A stretch of 56,162 nt of DNA from Phoronis australis (taxonomy: Eukaryota; Phoronida; Phoronidae), in NCBI GenBank assembly GCA_002633005.1, contig NMRA01000005.1:713673-769834 (forward strand), read 5' to 3'. A program made the position numbers and the translations under genes. Position 1 is the first letter of the stretch, and every line of letters begins with the position of its first letter. The notes under the pieces were generated by a model. The model had not been told where the DNA came from and did no database searches. It worked only from the letters and a program-made list of their open reading frames with translations. This document shows, piece after piece, positions 35,701-47,700 of the stretch.

Positions 35701-38700
35701 ACCAAATCATTGCATACCAATGCTGTATTCAAATAACTCATGCACAAATGTCCAATATCTAACAATGTCCGTGAATGAAAGCAATTGCATTTTGCCCGTC
35801 CATTTGAAAGGTGGTCTAGGGAACGTTGCTGTCGTGCTTTCAGAGACATAAGAATTGCATGTTGAATGTATGGAATTAGATACCTTGTCGACCCAGAGAC
35901 TGAGTGCCTCTTTAATCATCGTCCAGTCATTCTCACAGTCTTTGAGTACACGGTGAATATCGTCGATTGAATTTAAGGTCAACAAGCGCAGCATGACTGA
36001 AAAAGCAAGGCGAGTCCAAGATCTGAAATAACCACAGCGTACCAAACCCTTGCACAACTCTGCTACTGCAGCAACAATGATAAAAAAATTTCCAGTTTGA
36101 GACAATCTCTAAAATTTGAGACGCCGAAATTTAAGGTGAAATTGAATTTTTTCATTCTGAAGATCGAGACGTAGAAAAATTTTGGTGTTCATTGTATTTC
36201 TCAAATATTGGGACACTGAGAACCAGTTTGATGCCTGTTATTCAGTGGGGAAACTTGTTCTCAAAATTCGGGCACGTTATATCAGACTATTACCAGACAC
36301 TGTGCATCACCAAAACTGCATTTGAATACTTAGGACACCAAACTTGCATACTTTTCAGTAAATTTGCAGATATCACATGTAGACCAAACATAAAAAATTT
36401 GAGCTTGTCAGCGTGTTAGCCTATTGGAACTGTGTTCAGCTGATACTTTTCCAACTAGTTTTTACTCACTTTAATACACTTAGTGATATGATAACCAAAT
36501 TTTTAAAATTCAGAATGGTGGACAGCGTTTGCAGTAATGAAAAGATCCAATTAATCAATTAATAGGTTACTTACTGAAGTTATTAATAAATAATTACGTT
36601 TAATACATGCCGCAGTGGTAATATCTACCATGAATTGTGATAAGTCACTACAAAGAGCTCCATGCTTCAAAAGTTATCATCATTTCTTAAACCAAAAACA
36701 TATTTACAAAAAGTGTGCCCATGAATCTGTACTGGACAATGTTTTGCACCTGACGACATGTTCTTAAGCATTCAAAAGAGTTTGAAATAATTATTCATTG
36801 CAAGCCTCTATAAACACGCACTACCATACTGTCTGTCAAAATATCTCAACGGGCAACATATGCGCATGAAAACAACTTGCAATACAAATTCAACATTCTT
36901 TGGAACAACGAGGTAGAAATTCACAACAGCCTCTCGCGCTTTGTCATTTTGACAATATGTAATAGCTGTAGATAATCGACCAATCACAGAGAGAAGTCAC
37001 TGCTTACAGCCCCGTGATTCGTCAGTTATCTTTACAGTTGCTATATTAAGAATGAATTGGAGAAAGTTTTCCACTTAGGAGCTCACATTTTAGTTAGAAT
37101 ATAATGAAATGAATATAATGAAATGAATATGTATTAATTTAATATAATGAAATGAATATGTATTTTCAATATTTCTAATCAGGCAGTAGGCACTTTCAAC
37201 ATTGTTAGAAACCGTGGCGTGTGAAATGAAAAAATAACAGCTTTTGAAATCATTTTTGACCAATACTGACAAGTTTTGTCATATGTGAGACACTTCAATA
37301 TGTAAGAATGTCATATTTCACAGAGATAATGGGAGGATTACTTGTGTAACAGACTGACTACTAAGATGATCATTTTATAGGTGTTAGTTCTAAGATACAC
37401 CTGTAGGTGGCTTTATCAATCAATATGTTTACTACAAGTTGTTGCTGGTAAGTTCCATAAGCTGATCATACACCATCAGAACAGAAATACTTTTGTTCTC
37501 GAAATTGATAGGTCACGCTAGGTGACCAGGTATGACTATGTAAGGTATTCATGCACTTTGAAATTCTTCTAACTATAACAGTATAAAGATGATACTACAA
37601 AAGAAATCATCTGTCTAAGATGAATGATTTTTTTAAAGAAACATTCAAGGCATTATAACTTATAAGTACTTCAGTCAACCTACTAAGTCCAACAGAATAC
37701 ACGTCATGTCGTGGCCTGCTTTTTGCCATGTACTGCAAAGCCTCCGGGTCACTGTAAGCTTGATTGACAACAGATGAAACAGTGGCACACGATCTGTCAT
37801 CATGAATGTGACAACTCCATCCTAGATCACCCAGACGTACGTTCAGCTTCTCATCCAACAGGATGTTTCTTGGTGCTATATCCCGATGAACAATCTGTTT
37901 TCTAAAAATAATAACAGACACTAATAACAATGACAATGAGTTTGACAAACCTTTATGAATTAATTAGTTTTGTTTTGTTTAGGCCAAGTAAATAAGAGCA
38001 GAACACTAATTAGTTGAAACATCAAACATTTGACGAACTTGAACTGCAGCCTATAATTCAGTAGGAAAAGAATACACTGAAAGAAACGGCTACAAGAGAG
38101 ATCCTATTTATTAGCATGGGATGAAGATGAGAGAACAGGAATACCCTTATAGGTTGGTTGCCTTACAAATTGCACTCCACTCATGGGAATCACCTGTAGA
38201 TTGCACCTTACAAACCCTTTGCCTTTCCCATGTAATAAATCTAATCAGGTGGAAATAATTACAGGCACACTACTTTCTTAAGGAAACTTTCATGCTCAAT
38301 TAACTCAGGCATGCATTTATGAATAGGCTTGACTTGATGCTTGGCTGGGACATATCTTGCTCTCAACAGAATTATTTTGATGTTCTAAAGACCCTTTCAT
38401 GTTGACTTAACTCCAGTGTGAGGGGAGGGGGAGCTTCGATGTAAACAGCGCAGTTAACTGGACTGTTCATACTGGCTTCGGTAGTTAATGACCATCAAAG
38501 CAAGCGGTTGGTGCCGCTGTCGTCATCGAAGTTATCACAAGGTAGTGTTGCACGCTAAGATTTTTTTCAGTGTTTCAATTTGGAAACATTTACATGTGCT
38601 AAGTGACATTAAACTTATTTTTAAATCGATTGGTTGTTATTAGAGAAAAAAAAGTAGCAGTAGTGATGGCACTACCCTGTAACTGTTGACGATAACAGTG

Positions 38701-41700
38701 GCACCTGGCGATAACTCCGATTGGACCAAAGTTAAGCGTTCATACTGCACCGCAGCGTCAACGCTGCCATGTTAACTGGAGCTGTTAACTGGGATCCAGG
38801 ACCGGAGTTAAGCGTTCATACTGACCGCAACTCCCCAAACCATCGACGCATCGACATTGGTATGAAAGGCCCTTTAGAGACAATAGCACCCAGCTTAGTC
38901 TTGGTGTAGCAAGGTCTGTAAAGGCTATTCCAATGTCACGGCTATTTCAGGGTAACAAACAACCAAATGTACCAGCATAAACTCACTTTGAGGTGGTTTT
39001 GTTGTGAAGGTGACAAACAGCTTGACAAAGTTGATAAGTGATTCTCAACCTCATCTCCACATCAATCTCCTGGCTGGCAATGAAACGTTCCAGTTCACCT
39101 TTGACCATGTAAGGGGAGACAATTCTCCTGGGAGGTTGCTCACACATGGCAACCACGGGAAGAATGTAAGGGTGCTTCACATGTGCAGATTCTTTTTCCT
39201 GAGGAAGACAAAAGCCAAAAAGTTACATGTCGTGAACACATCCACTAAAACAAGAAACTGTAGGAACACCGCATTTATCCACCTTCACTCTTATCAGGCT
39301 TCTATTGCGAGTCAGCATGAGTGAATAATTGGCTGATAAGCCACCTCTGGAACTACTTTTGGCTGAATGGATGACCAGGCCATAAAATGATAATTAGCCA
39401 AGACCAGTTACTATTATGCAACAAAGAATAATGTCTTGCATCACCTAGCCTTGGTGAAAAGCTGTATACTGTATTGGCTCAAACAAACGCTTAGAAAAAT
39501 TCATTTCACGGGGAGGGGACGCTTATTGTAGTGAGCCTACGGCAGTTGAAACCCGGTTTCCCAAACGGGTAAAATCGGAAGCTAGGATTCATCAAATTTA
39601 CGCTCTGTGACGTATTTGTAGCCTATGACAGCCTTTCTACAAAATTGTGGTGCATTGCTATCAACTTCCGTTGTTAAATTACGATAATTTTTCAAAAAAT
39701 TGTGCTCATCACAGGGCGAAAACTTGCCGACTGATGCGTCGCTGAATCGCGATCGTCAATAGGAAAACTTGTACTCTTGAATAAAAATATAGTTTCGACT
39801 CAACAAATTACCTGAAATCTTCCTGATGTTTTACAATTTTTAAAGTTCCTGTGGAGTCCAGATTAATTGCGATTAAGTCCAAATGTGCGCTACATCGTAC
39901 TCCACAACACGAGAAAAATCTCTGGATGAACACACATGTTGTTGTCACGTGACGTTTGTTTTGAAGGTCGTCTGCGTATGAGAGTGAGTGAGCGTGCGTG
40001 TGCGGGTCATCGACGATAGACTTTTTTGTTACAAAAGGCGGAGGATTATGCAAGAAAATGGCGTTTACTAGATTGTTTTTCACTTAAACGGCTGTAACGT
40101 GCAAGGTGAGTGCGCTCGCAGAGTCACATCTCGGAAGTTTCCGGTTTGACGGATGACAAAGAACGATCTCAATGAAATTACACAAAGTCGTTTTAGAGCT
40201 TGTAATAGCTATACAAAACGTATTTTGAGTATTAAAATGCATTTTTTCCAAAACCTAAATAACACACGGAGTAGTTCTACATTTATACAATCCTAACTTG
40301 GGTCCTATATTTTTGTATTCGTGCGCGCCGAATGAAAGTAATCGTGAGTGTTTCTGTGTTGCAAAATCTCTTATCCTGGGCCGATTTGAAAAATTCAAAG
40401 TTGTATTCGTATTTGTTTTCGCTCCTCTTTTCAAATATTACAGTAAAAACTACGTAAAATTCTCTCCATAAAAAGTACAGTTGTTAGGCTAGACTGTAAT
40501 CAGCTGATCATATCCGCATGAGCGAAGCCAATTATCCTCGCTCGTGACTCGATGACTAGAGCAGCTTGGCGGCATCCCTTTGATCGTGAGCCGAGTGCGA
40601 CTCAGCCAAGGTGGATAAATACGGTCTACTTCAATTTTCCATACCCCGCCGTTTACCTTAACCACTGGGGTTAGAACCAATCTTATTTAGTGGGAATGTT
40701 CATAGCATGTAAGTGGCAGGAAAGAAGGGGGCGGGGGGGTAATGAGAAAAGTTATTAGGCAAAACTTATGCCGTCACAGATTGAAGTGAGCTAGACGCAG
40801 TGGACTTAGCTGAATGCATTGGATGAGAAAATAGGGGTCATAAACCAACACACCTGTTTAGCGTATGAGTTTCAAAGACAAAAAGCAAACAATAAGTAAT
40901 GCAAGGTCACTTCCTTAACATCGTGCCACATGCTGACATCACACTTAGTTGAAGACAATCCCACACACGAGTCATGTCATTGAAATCATGTCTCAACGTG
41001 AGGCCTTTAGATACCTCAAAAAGGATGCCAGACTGCAGCGACTGTTGCTACAGAGGACATAACTACACTTGCGTTTCACATCAACTAACTAAAGTTGTTG
41101 CCAGTTTATGATGTCCGTTGGCGAGAATCCACTAGATATGTCCGTTGGCGAGAATCCACTAAATTTGTCTATTACGTTCTAACATGACTTCTCACTGAGG
41201 ACGTTTAACCTTGACCTTTCCCCTTTAGGTCTTACCATAGTGAACTGTTTGCCACTTCGACGACTTCCAGTGTCATTCCATTCCGTTTTCACAACAACTT
41301 CCAACTGTCTGAACTTCTCGCGAGCTGCATTATTAAATGAATAAAAACTATGAGTTGACAAATTAAGGTTCTTTTAAATCAGATGTGTATTGAAAGTTAG
41401 AAATGTACTGTCTTTTAGAATGCTTGCTATAAGTAGAATGTTGAAGTCCTCATTTTTGAAAGTAAAATTCTTGGGGAAAACAGCATTCTACAGAAAATCT
41501 CGCTACTGTGTATTTAATACTAAATGGCTTCGGTATAATTTTCAGTAACAATATGTTTAATTCATGAAATTAAAAAATTACTGGTTAGTAACAAAATTAC
41601 ACACATTTTACAATGGTAGAGCAAACTATGAAAATTAAAGCCATGTCTTCTAGTCAAAACTATAGAGTGTGCTGAAGGATAAGGGCAATGCATTATGGGA

Positions 41701-44700
41701 AGTGCTTCAGTTGTGATTATTGCCTGCTTGTTGTACTGGTGAAGTGCATGGATTTAACAGGTGTGAATGAAATAATTGCAGTTGCAAGAGCGCACGGATG
41801 TTTAAAAGAACTACACAGTCCTCAATATGATGGCATGCCGTGCTGAGCGAGGATATTGAGAAAGAAACCTCAGTATACACTAGTCATTCCCAAAAAAAAC
41901 AATTAATTTCATCAAAAACAGACACTCGCAGCACGAATAAAAATGTTCATTCAAGGTTTCATCAGGATAACTGACCTATCGTCAGGATTTTGAGTGACGG
42001 CTTAACTGACCAATCAGAACACATCATTCTGGACACACCTTTGTTTCCAAGCCACCATTTTTCCCCGACAAACAACACGTTGCCGGGTAAAACTTGTTTG
42101 TTTGTCGGCATTACGCAAGGGGGCAAAGCTTGCGATTGGTCAATTATATATAATAAGACAGCAAGTGTCGACATTCCAGTCAGGTAACATCCATGTAGTG
42201 AAATGAGAGTAGCAAGAGATACAGGTAGGTCATCACCACAGTTTCAGGGTCACTGAGCTCTGCATGTTATTCAGAGAATCAGTAGCATGCTGGTCCTGAA
42301 TGGCCAATGACTCTTTAATGTGCAGTAATTCCTGTACAGGTTCTCTACAGATAACACTAACTGATTTGGCTTGGTTATTGTTGCTAACACAATGCCTATA
42401 GACGTTGCTTTTGTCTGAGGTGTGATGTTCATTCAGTCTGTCACAGAGGCATCTCTGTGCGAGTCCGAAACAGAATTCCTTGCAGTTGTCACATTCAACC
42501 TTATATACAACATTACTTTTATTTAATAAAGGGATAGGTGACTTCAGTTTACACAGTCAGCATATTTGAAAGTTTACACGAACCACATAGACGGAACGTT
42601 GAACAAACATGAACTTTTTTATTTATGCAGCGATTGTTAATCTTACTATGGCCAAAAACTGATGTAATTTCACCTGTTCAGATTCTGAAGACGCTTTTAA
42701 TGAAGAATATGCATCCATAAAGAAAGTTTTTTGCTTTCAAAAGTTTGCGAGTTTGTTTGGACAAGGCTTAGATGTATAAATGAGACGAGCAAAAAAGCAT
42801 GTCTTTTCAGTTTTAGTTTTATGCAGTTTATGGCATAGTGAATGGTTGGAAATGTGCAATATTATTGAAATAACTACCTTTTCAGAATCGACACAGCCTG
42901 TGCATTGTAACGGACTGAATTATATGTTTCAGTATGCGGAATACATTATACAATTCAGACGTACAGATGTATTTATCTGATCACAATTTTTGTCTTGCAT
43001 TATGTACATTTCTGTACATAGTAATTCGAGTAGAGACCATAAGACTAGAAAATGTGAGACCGCCAAGCATGGGAAACTAGCACCGGCATGAACGATATTG
43101 GCTACAGGGGTCATCTTCCCAACTTGTTGTTGGGCTATAGAATTGAGCAAGTTGGGAGCAACGGGAAAACCCCGTAATGGGGGGGAGGACTTCAACAGTT
43201 TTGTGCACTGAAGGACACACCTGCGCTATGAACTTTGCGAACGCCACAACAAAATTGTGACGTTGTCTTAAAAACATGCTCAAACTTGAATAATGACTAG
43301 GTCACTTCTAGCAGGCCATTGCTTTTTCGGTTGGAGTCGGCTAGACGGACAAAAATTTGTGATCTAAGCAATATTAGAAATAACTCAAAATAAAACAAAT
43401 TACAACCCAATACTTAGAAAAAAATCTCCTTTAACTTTTAAGTATATCAATTTGATCTTTGTCGTCATTTTTGCAAGACAGGTACAACTCCAAAATCATT
43501 ATGTACATAAAATCATGGCTATCCACTTTAAGCCACTACAAAACATGGAATGGAGACAATTGCTCCAGAGACAAACCTTTTAGTACTTTCCCATAGTCAC
43601 CTTCCCCTACAACTGTTGTGGTAACTCCAATGTCTCGGTCAAACGTGGCTTTGTCCAACAGATAAAAAGCTTGCCACTTTTCACCAGGAAATGGTGCGGC
43701 AACGTGTTTGCTGTGAAAATATATTACACTTTGTAAGAAATTCCATGATGGCCATACGAACTTTCACACCTAATGATTCCACAATTATCGGAAAAACCAT
43801 TTGCTGATTGCTTAAAAACATTCAATAACAAAGCAGACCCAAACACTAGCAACTTATCAGACTACAATCATATTTTCAACGTATACTTTAATTATCGCGT
43901 ACTTCCATTGCTAAGGATCAAATTTGTAGGTAAATCTTTGAATAGACTGATGCTTATATTCCAAGATCGATGTAACTGCCACGAGCACGCATGTTTTTCC
44001 ACAAACACAAACAATCAAACTGAAACTGCAGTGACAACATTTAAAATTTTAAACAGCTCGCCTCAAAAATAATAATAACTGATTAAGACCTCACTAACTT
44101 CTGACGCAATGCCCACATTACCTGATTTTTGAAATGTCATTGGTAGGGGAGGTGGGTGGTCTACTCTCCATAGCATGTACATGCCTTGCCAAAGACCCTA
44201 GGGAACTAGCGCCCCCTACAAAATGGAATAGTGAAAGAAAATCAGCAATTAGCTCAACTAAAGCTTGCAACAGATTACATCTTCAACCTTCGGTATTCCA
44301 CTCCAAAAGGCAAACGAAAGCAGAAACAAATTTTAATTAAAATTTCAAATTCTAAGTGTCACCTTAAGGATTTTACCTTCTGTCACTCTCACAACTTGCT
44401 TAGGTTTACGAGACTTCGTGTTTGAGCCATGACCCTGCAACAAAGACCAACACGCTGACAACAAGTGCTTCACATAATTTTTACCACAAATGGGATCAGA
44501 TAACAAACAACTGTATCTCTACTGTTCACCTTTCAAGTTCATCATCAAAAATCTCACCTGTTTCCAAACAATGAACATTACTTCACTTTTTGTAAAATAA
44601 TGAATTTCCAAGGTAGAAAATGAACTTCAAGGCAAACACCTGGGGTTTTCTGTCTTTTATAAGTGTCTATGGTCATAAACCTTGCAATAGGATCACAGCA

Positions 44701-47700
44701 TGACAACAGTTAAGCCAGTGAAAAGCCACTTCTAACCTTACACAACATTACAAATATCTCTCATTTTGTTTCAACTCCAAATGCCAGCAGGTTTCCAAAT
44801 CCAGATATCAATTTAGTCCATCGATTATAATACAATACCAGATATTAACTATAGTGGCAGGCTTTTGGAAATTAAGAAAATGGTGGGCTCTTGTTCAAGA
44901 AGAATTCTTACTGTTTTAGGTAAAATACCCGTGGTTAAGACACTTTTATTGCCCAAGATTGTTCATTTGCTTCAATCCCTCCCTAACCCCTCCATTGACA
45001 TGACTCAAGAATTAGAGCGAGTTTTTTTGGCTTCATTTGGAATAGGAAGAATGACAGAGTTAGCTGAAATGAAATTGTACAAAATCAGGATAATGGTGGT
45101 TTAAGAATGGTTCATGTTCGTTTTTTATTAAGTCTTTGAAAATATCGTGGCTTCGTAAACTATTCACCTCAAATACCATACGTGACCTTGCAGAGGCAGT
45201 TTTGGGTAGCAATGTACGGTTGATAACTTTTTTAAAATGAGGGACACTTTCTTCCAAAAAATACATGAAGGAACAGAGAATCTGTTCTGGAAGCAAGTTT
45301 TAAGCGATGTTGTGCTCCTGTTTCAAATGTATGACAAAAATGAAAATATTATTTACTCTCCCCTATGGTATATAATTCAAAGATTAAAGTCGGTAGAAAA
45401 TCTATTTTCTACAAGACCTGGTATTAAAGGGAAGTCTATCGTGTGTGTGATTTGTTTAATGCTGAAGGTTCTTTTGTGTCATACAAAGAACTCTGTAACA
45501 GTTATAACTTTCAACCTCCAATACTAGAATTCTATGGATTAAGAAGTGCAACCTTTGCAGCGTACAGGGGTCTTAAGAATAGACAAGAAAATATCTTTTT
45601 ACCAAGTTTTCCAAGTTATATTTAAAAAATTTTGCATAAATCACAAGCGGTAAATATTTGTAACACCTTAGTACAGACACTTCAGACAGCTTGTAAATAT
45701 AAAAACGAGTGGTCACCTGAGATAGATATAAACATTGTTATAAATAATGTAAATTTTAGTGAACCTGATACATGGTGGAGAAAAGTAAATAAACTCCCCT
45801 TCAATTGTACAAAAGATACAAAATTCAATTTCTTTCAATACTGCTCAGTTCACAGAATATTGCCAACCAATAATTAGTTGCATAAAACTGAAATAAAAAC
45901 AAGTGATTTATGCTCTTTCTGTGGTGAACACAGTGAAACTTTTATCCTTCCGTTTTGGGAATGTCGTCTCGTCTCCGCTTTCTGGCTCCTGTTTACTGAA
46001 CAGTTAAAACAAACGTATCATGTAAATTTTCATGTGGACAAAATAACGATGTTTTTCGCTTTTTTGGAAAACACTCGGTCGGAAAATAATAACATTAATC
46101 TGTTGATCATACTAGCAAAAAATTACATATTTACCCAAAAATTTGCTAAAAACTCTCAATTTCCAAATGTTTGTAAACTTTATTAAGGTTACATCCTGAA
46201 GAAAATACGATACTTGTTGACTAGTGATTTAATGTTATTCTTTGTAAACGATGTATACTGTATTGCTTTATGTGACATGTGAATTATCATGCTAGAGTAA
46301 TATAAAAATTTAGTCCATCGTAAAGTGTTGATACAGGTCTTTTGTTTGCCATCAAGACTTTCACACCACTAACGTACCACAATTCAAAGAGTGACTAAGA
46401 CTCAGTTTAGGTGAAACCTCTTGACTGTAAATACTGGTTAACATTCAAAGGCTTTTTCAGCAAATTTTTATCATATTTTTCTCACATTCCAAACAGATCC
46501 CAAAATCACAACAAAGAGTCTCAGAATTAACGACACTAGTGGTTCTAGTACTAACTTGTAAATCTTCTGACAAAGTACAAAGTGCCGCAAAACTGGTCAA
46601 ATTTTTAATGAACTAGTTATATACTGTAAGAAGCCTTAATCATAAAATGTATGGCAAAATCTCACAAATTTCGGACACAATTTGGGGGACACTATTTTTT
46701 CATTAAATGAAACACAGGAACAAAATCTGCTGGTTTGCCTGATCCAACTTTTGTACCACAGCTACTGAGAACAGACAATGTTTTATACAAAACTAAGGAG
46801 ATTTCACTGCAGTTAAACAAAATAAAACAGGTTTAGAGCAGTTTTTGAGGGACATCATAAAGCCTCTGAGAACATGGACAAATAATATCAGTTACCTTTA
46901 TCTCCTGGAGTTTACTTTCAAGGAGTTCTGCTTCATCACGATAGTCAGCTTTACGGAGAAGTTTCAAGAATTCCGGCCAGTACCGAATTCTCATGGAAAA
47001 GTTTGCTGATAAAAGGTTTTCCATAGCCCGAGTATTCCCGTAATTTGTATACGCACACTCCAACTGTTCCTGTTATTTAAAATATTGGTCATGATGACTG
47101 ACATGAAAATTCTGTTTAATGCAGAATATGAAATTTCACAGAAATGAAAGTCTACCCAGACATACTACTATAAGCCTAGAGAAATCACATCTTTAAACAA
47201 TACCATGACGGCGTTTTCCCGTTGCTCCCAACTTGTTTGATTCTATAGCCCAACAACAAGTTGGGAAGATGACCCCTGTAGCCAATATCTTACATGACTG
47301 ATTAACTCCATTAGTTCGATAATTGCTCTAATCTTCAGTAAGATCCTATCTAGCCTACCTTGGCTGTGCTGTTAAAAATAAAAGTTAGGTTATAATCTAT
47401 TTGAACATAAACCAATAACATTTCTGAAATCCTTATCAAATGATGATCATTTTTAGTTTTTGAATCGCCAAAATCACCCAACTACAACGGTTACCGAAGT
47501 TACGACAATCTATTCTTTCCGAACGGGCCAATTCGTTCTGGGTTTGACTGTGTTCACACATGGTCTGCAATAAGCCTGGTAGATAATTGGCCTGCTTGTT
47601 GTCATAACAGACAAAAGACTGTGCTTGGCAGTTAACAAAGGAGCTAGATGTTATCCCACCGTCACAACCCTCTACGTCTGGTGAAGTCACTGAATGCGGG

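Noticed and set aside
36000-36105. Alternative upstream start of exon 9 (acceptor near 36023)
   Set aside because: It needs a different donor in exon 8 and replaces the clear helix F sequence by one that does not fit the kinase fold.
40490-40690. Minus-strand AGTGGTTAAGGTAAACGGCG as a possible tRNA-derived SINE
   Set aside because: No B box lies at the right distance and no repeat copy is present in the window.
42929-43283. Minus-strand frames of 68-88 codons near 43 kb
   Set aside because: They cover a dispersed repeat shared with 47204-47295 in inverted orientation and have no domain.
47294-47368. Helical 25-codon candidate exon (minus) between CARD exons 1 and 2
   Set aside because: It has splice-like borders and phase 0, but it lies inside an inverted-end element and would split the CARD between helices 3 and 4, where exons 1 and 2 join perfectly without it.
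47436-47690. 85-codon cysteine-containing frame as an exon of the fusion gene
   Set aside because: It would require the weaker donor at 49206 in exon 1, cuts the CARD, and lies in a probable mobile element.
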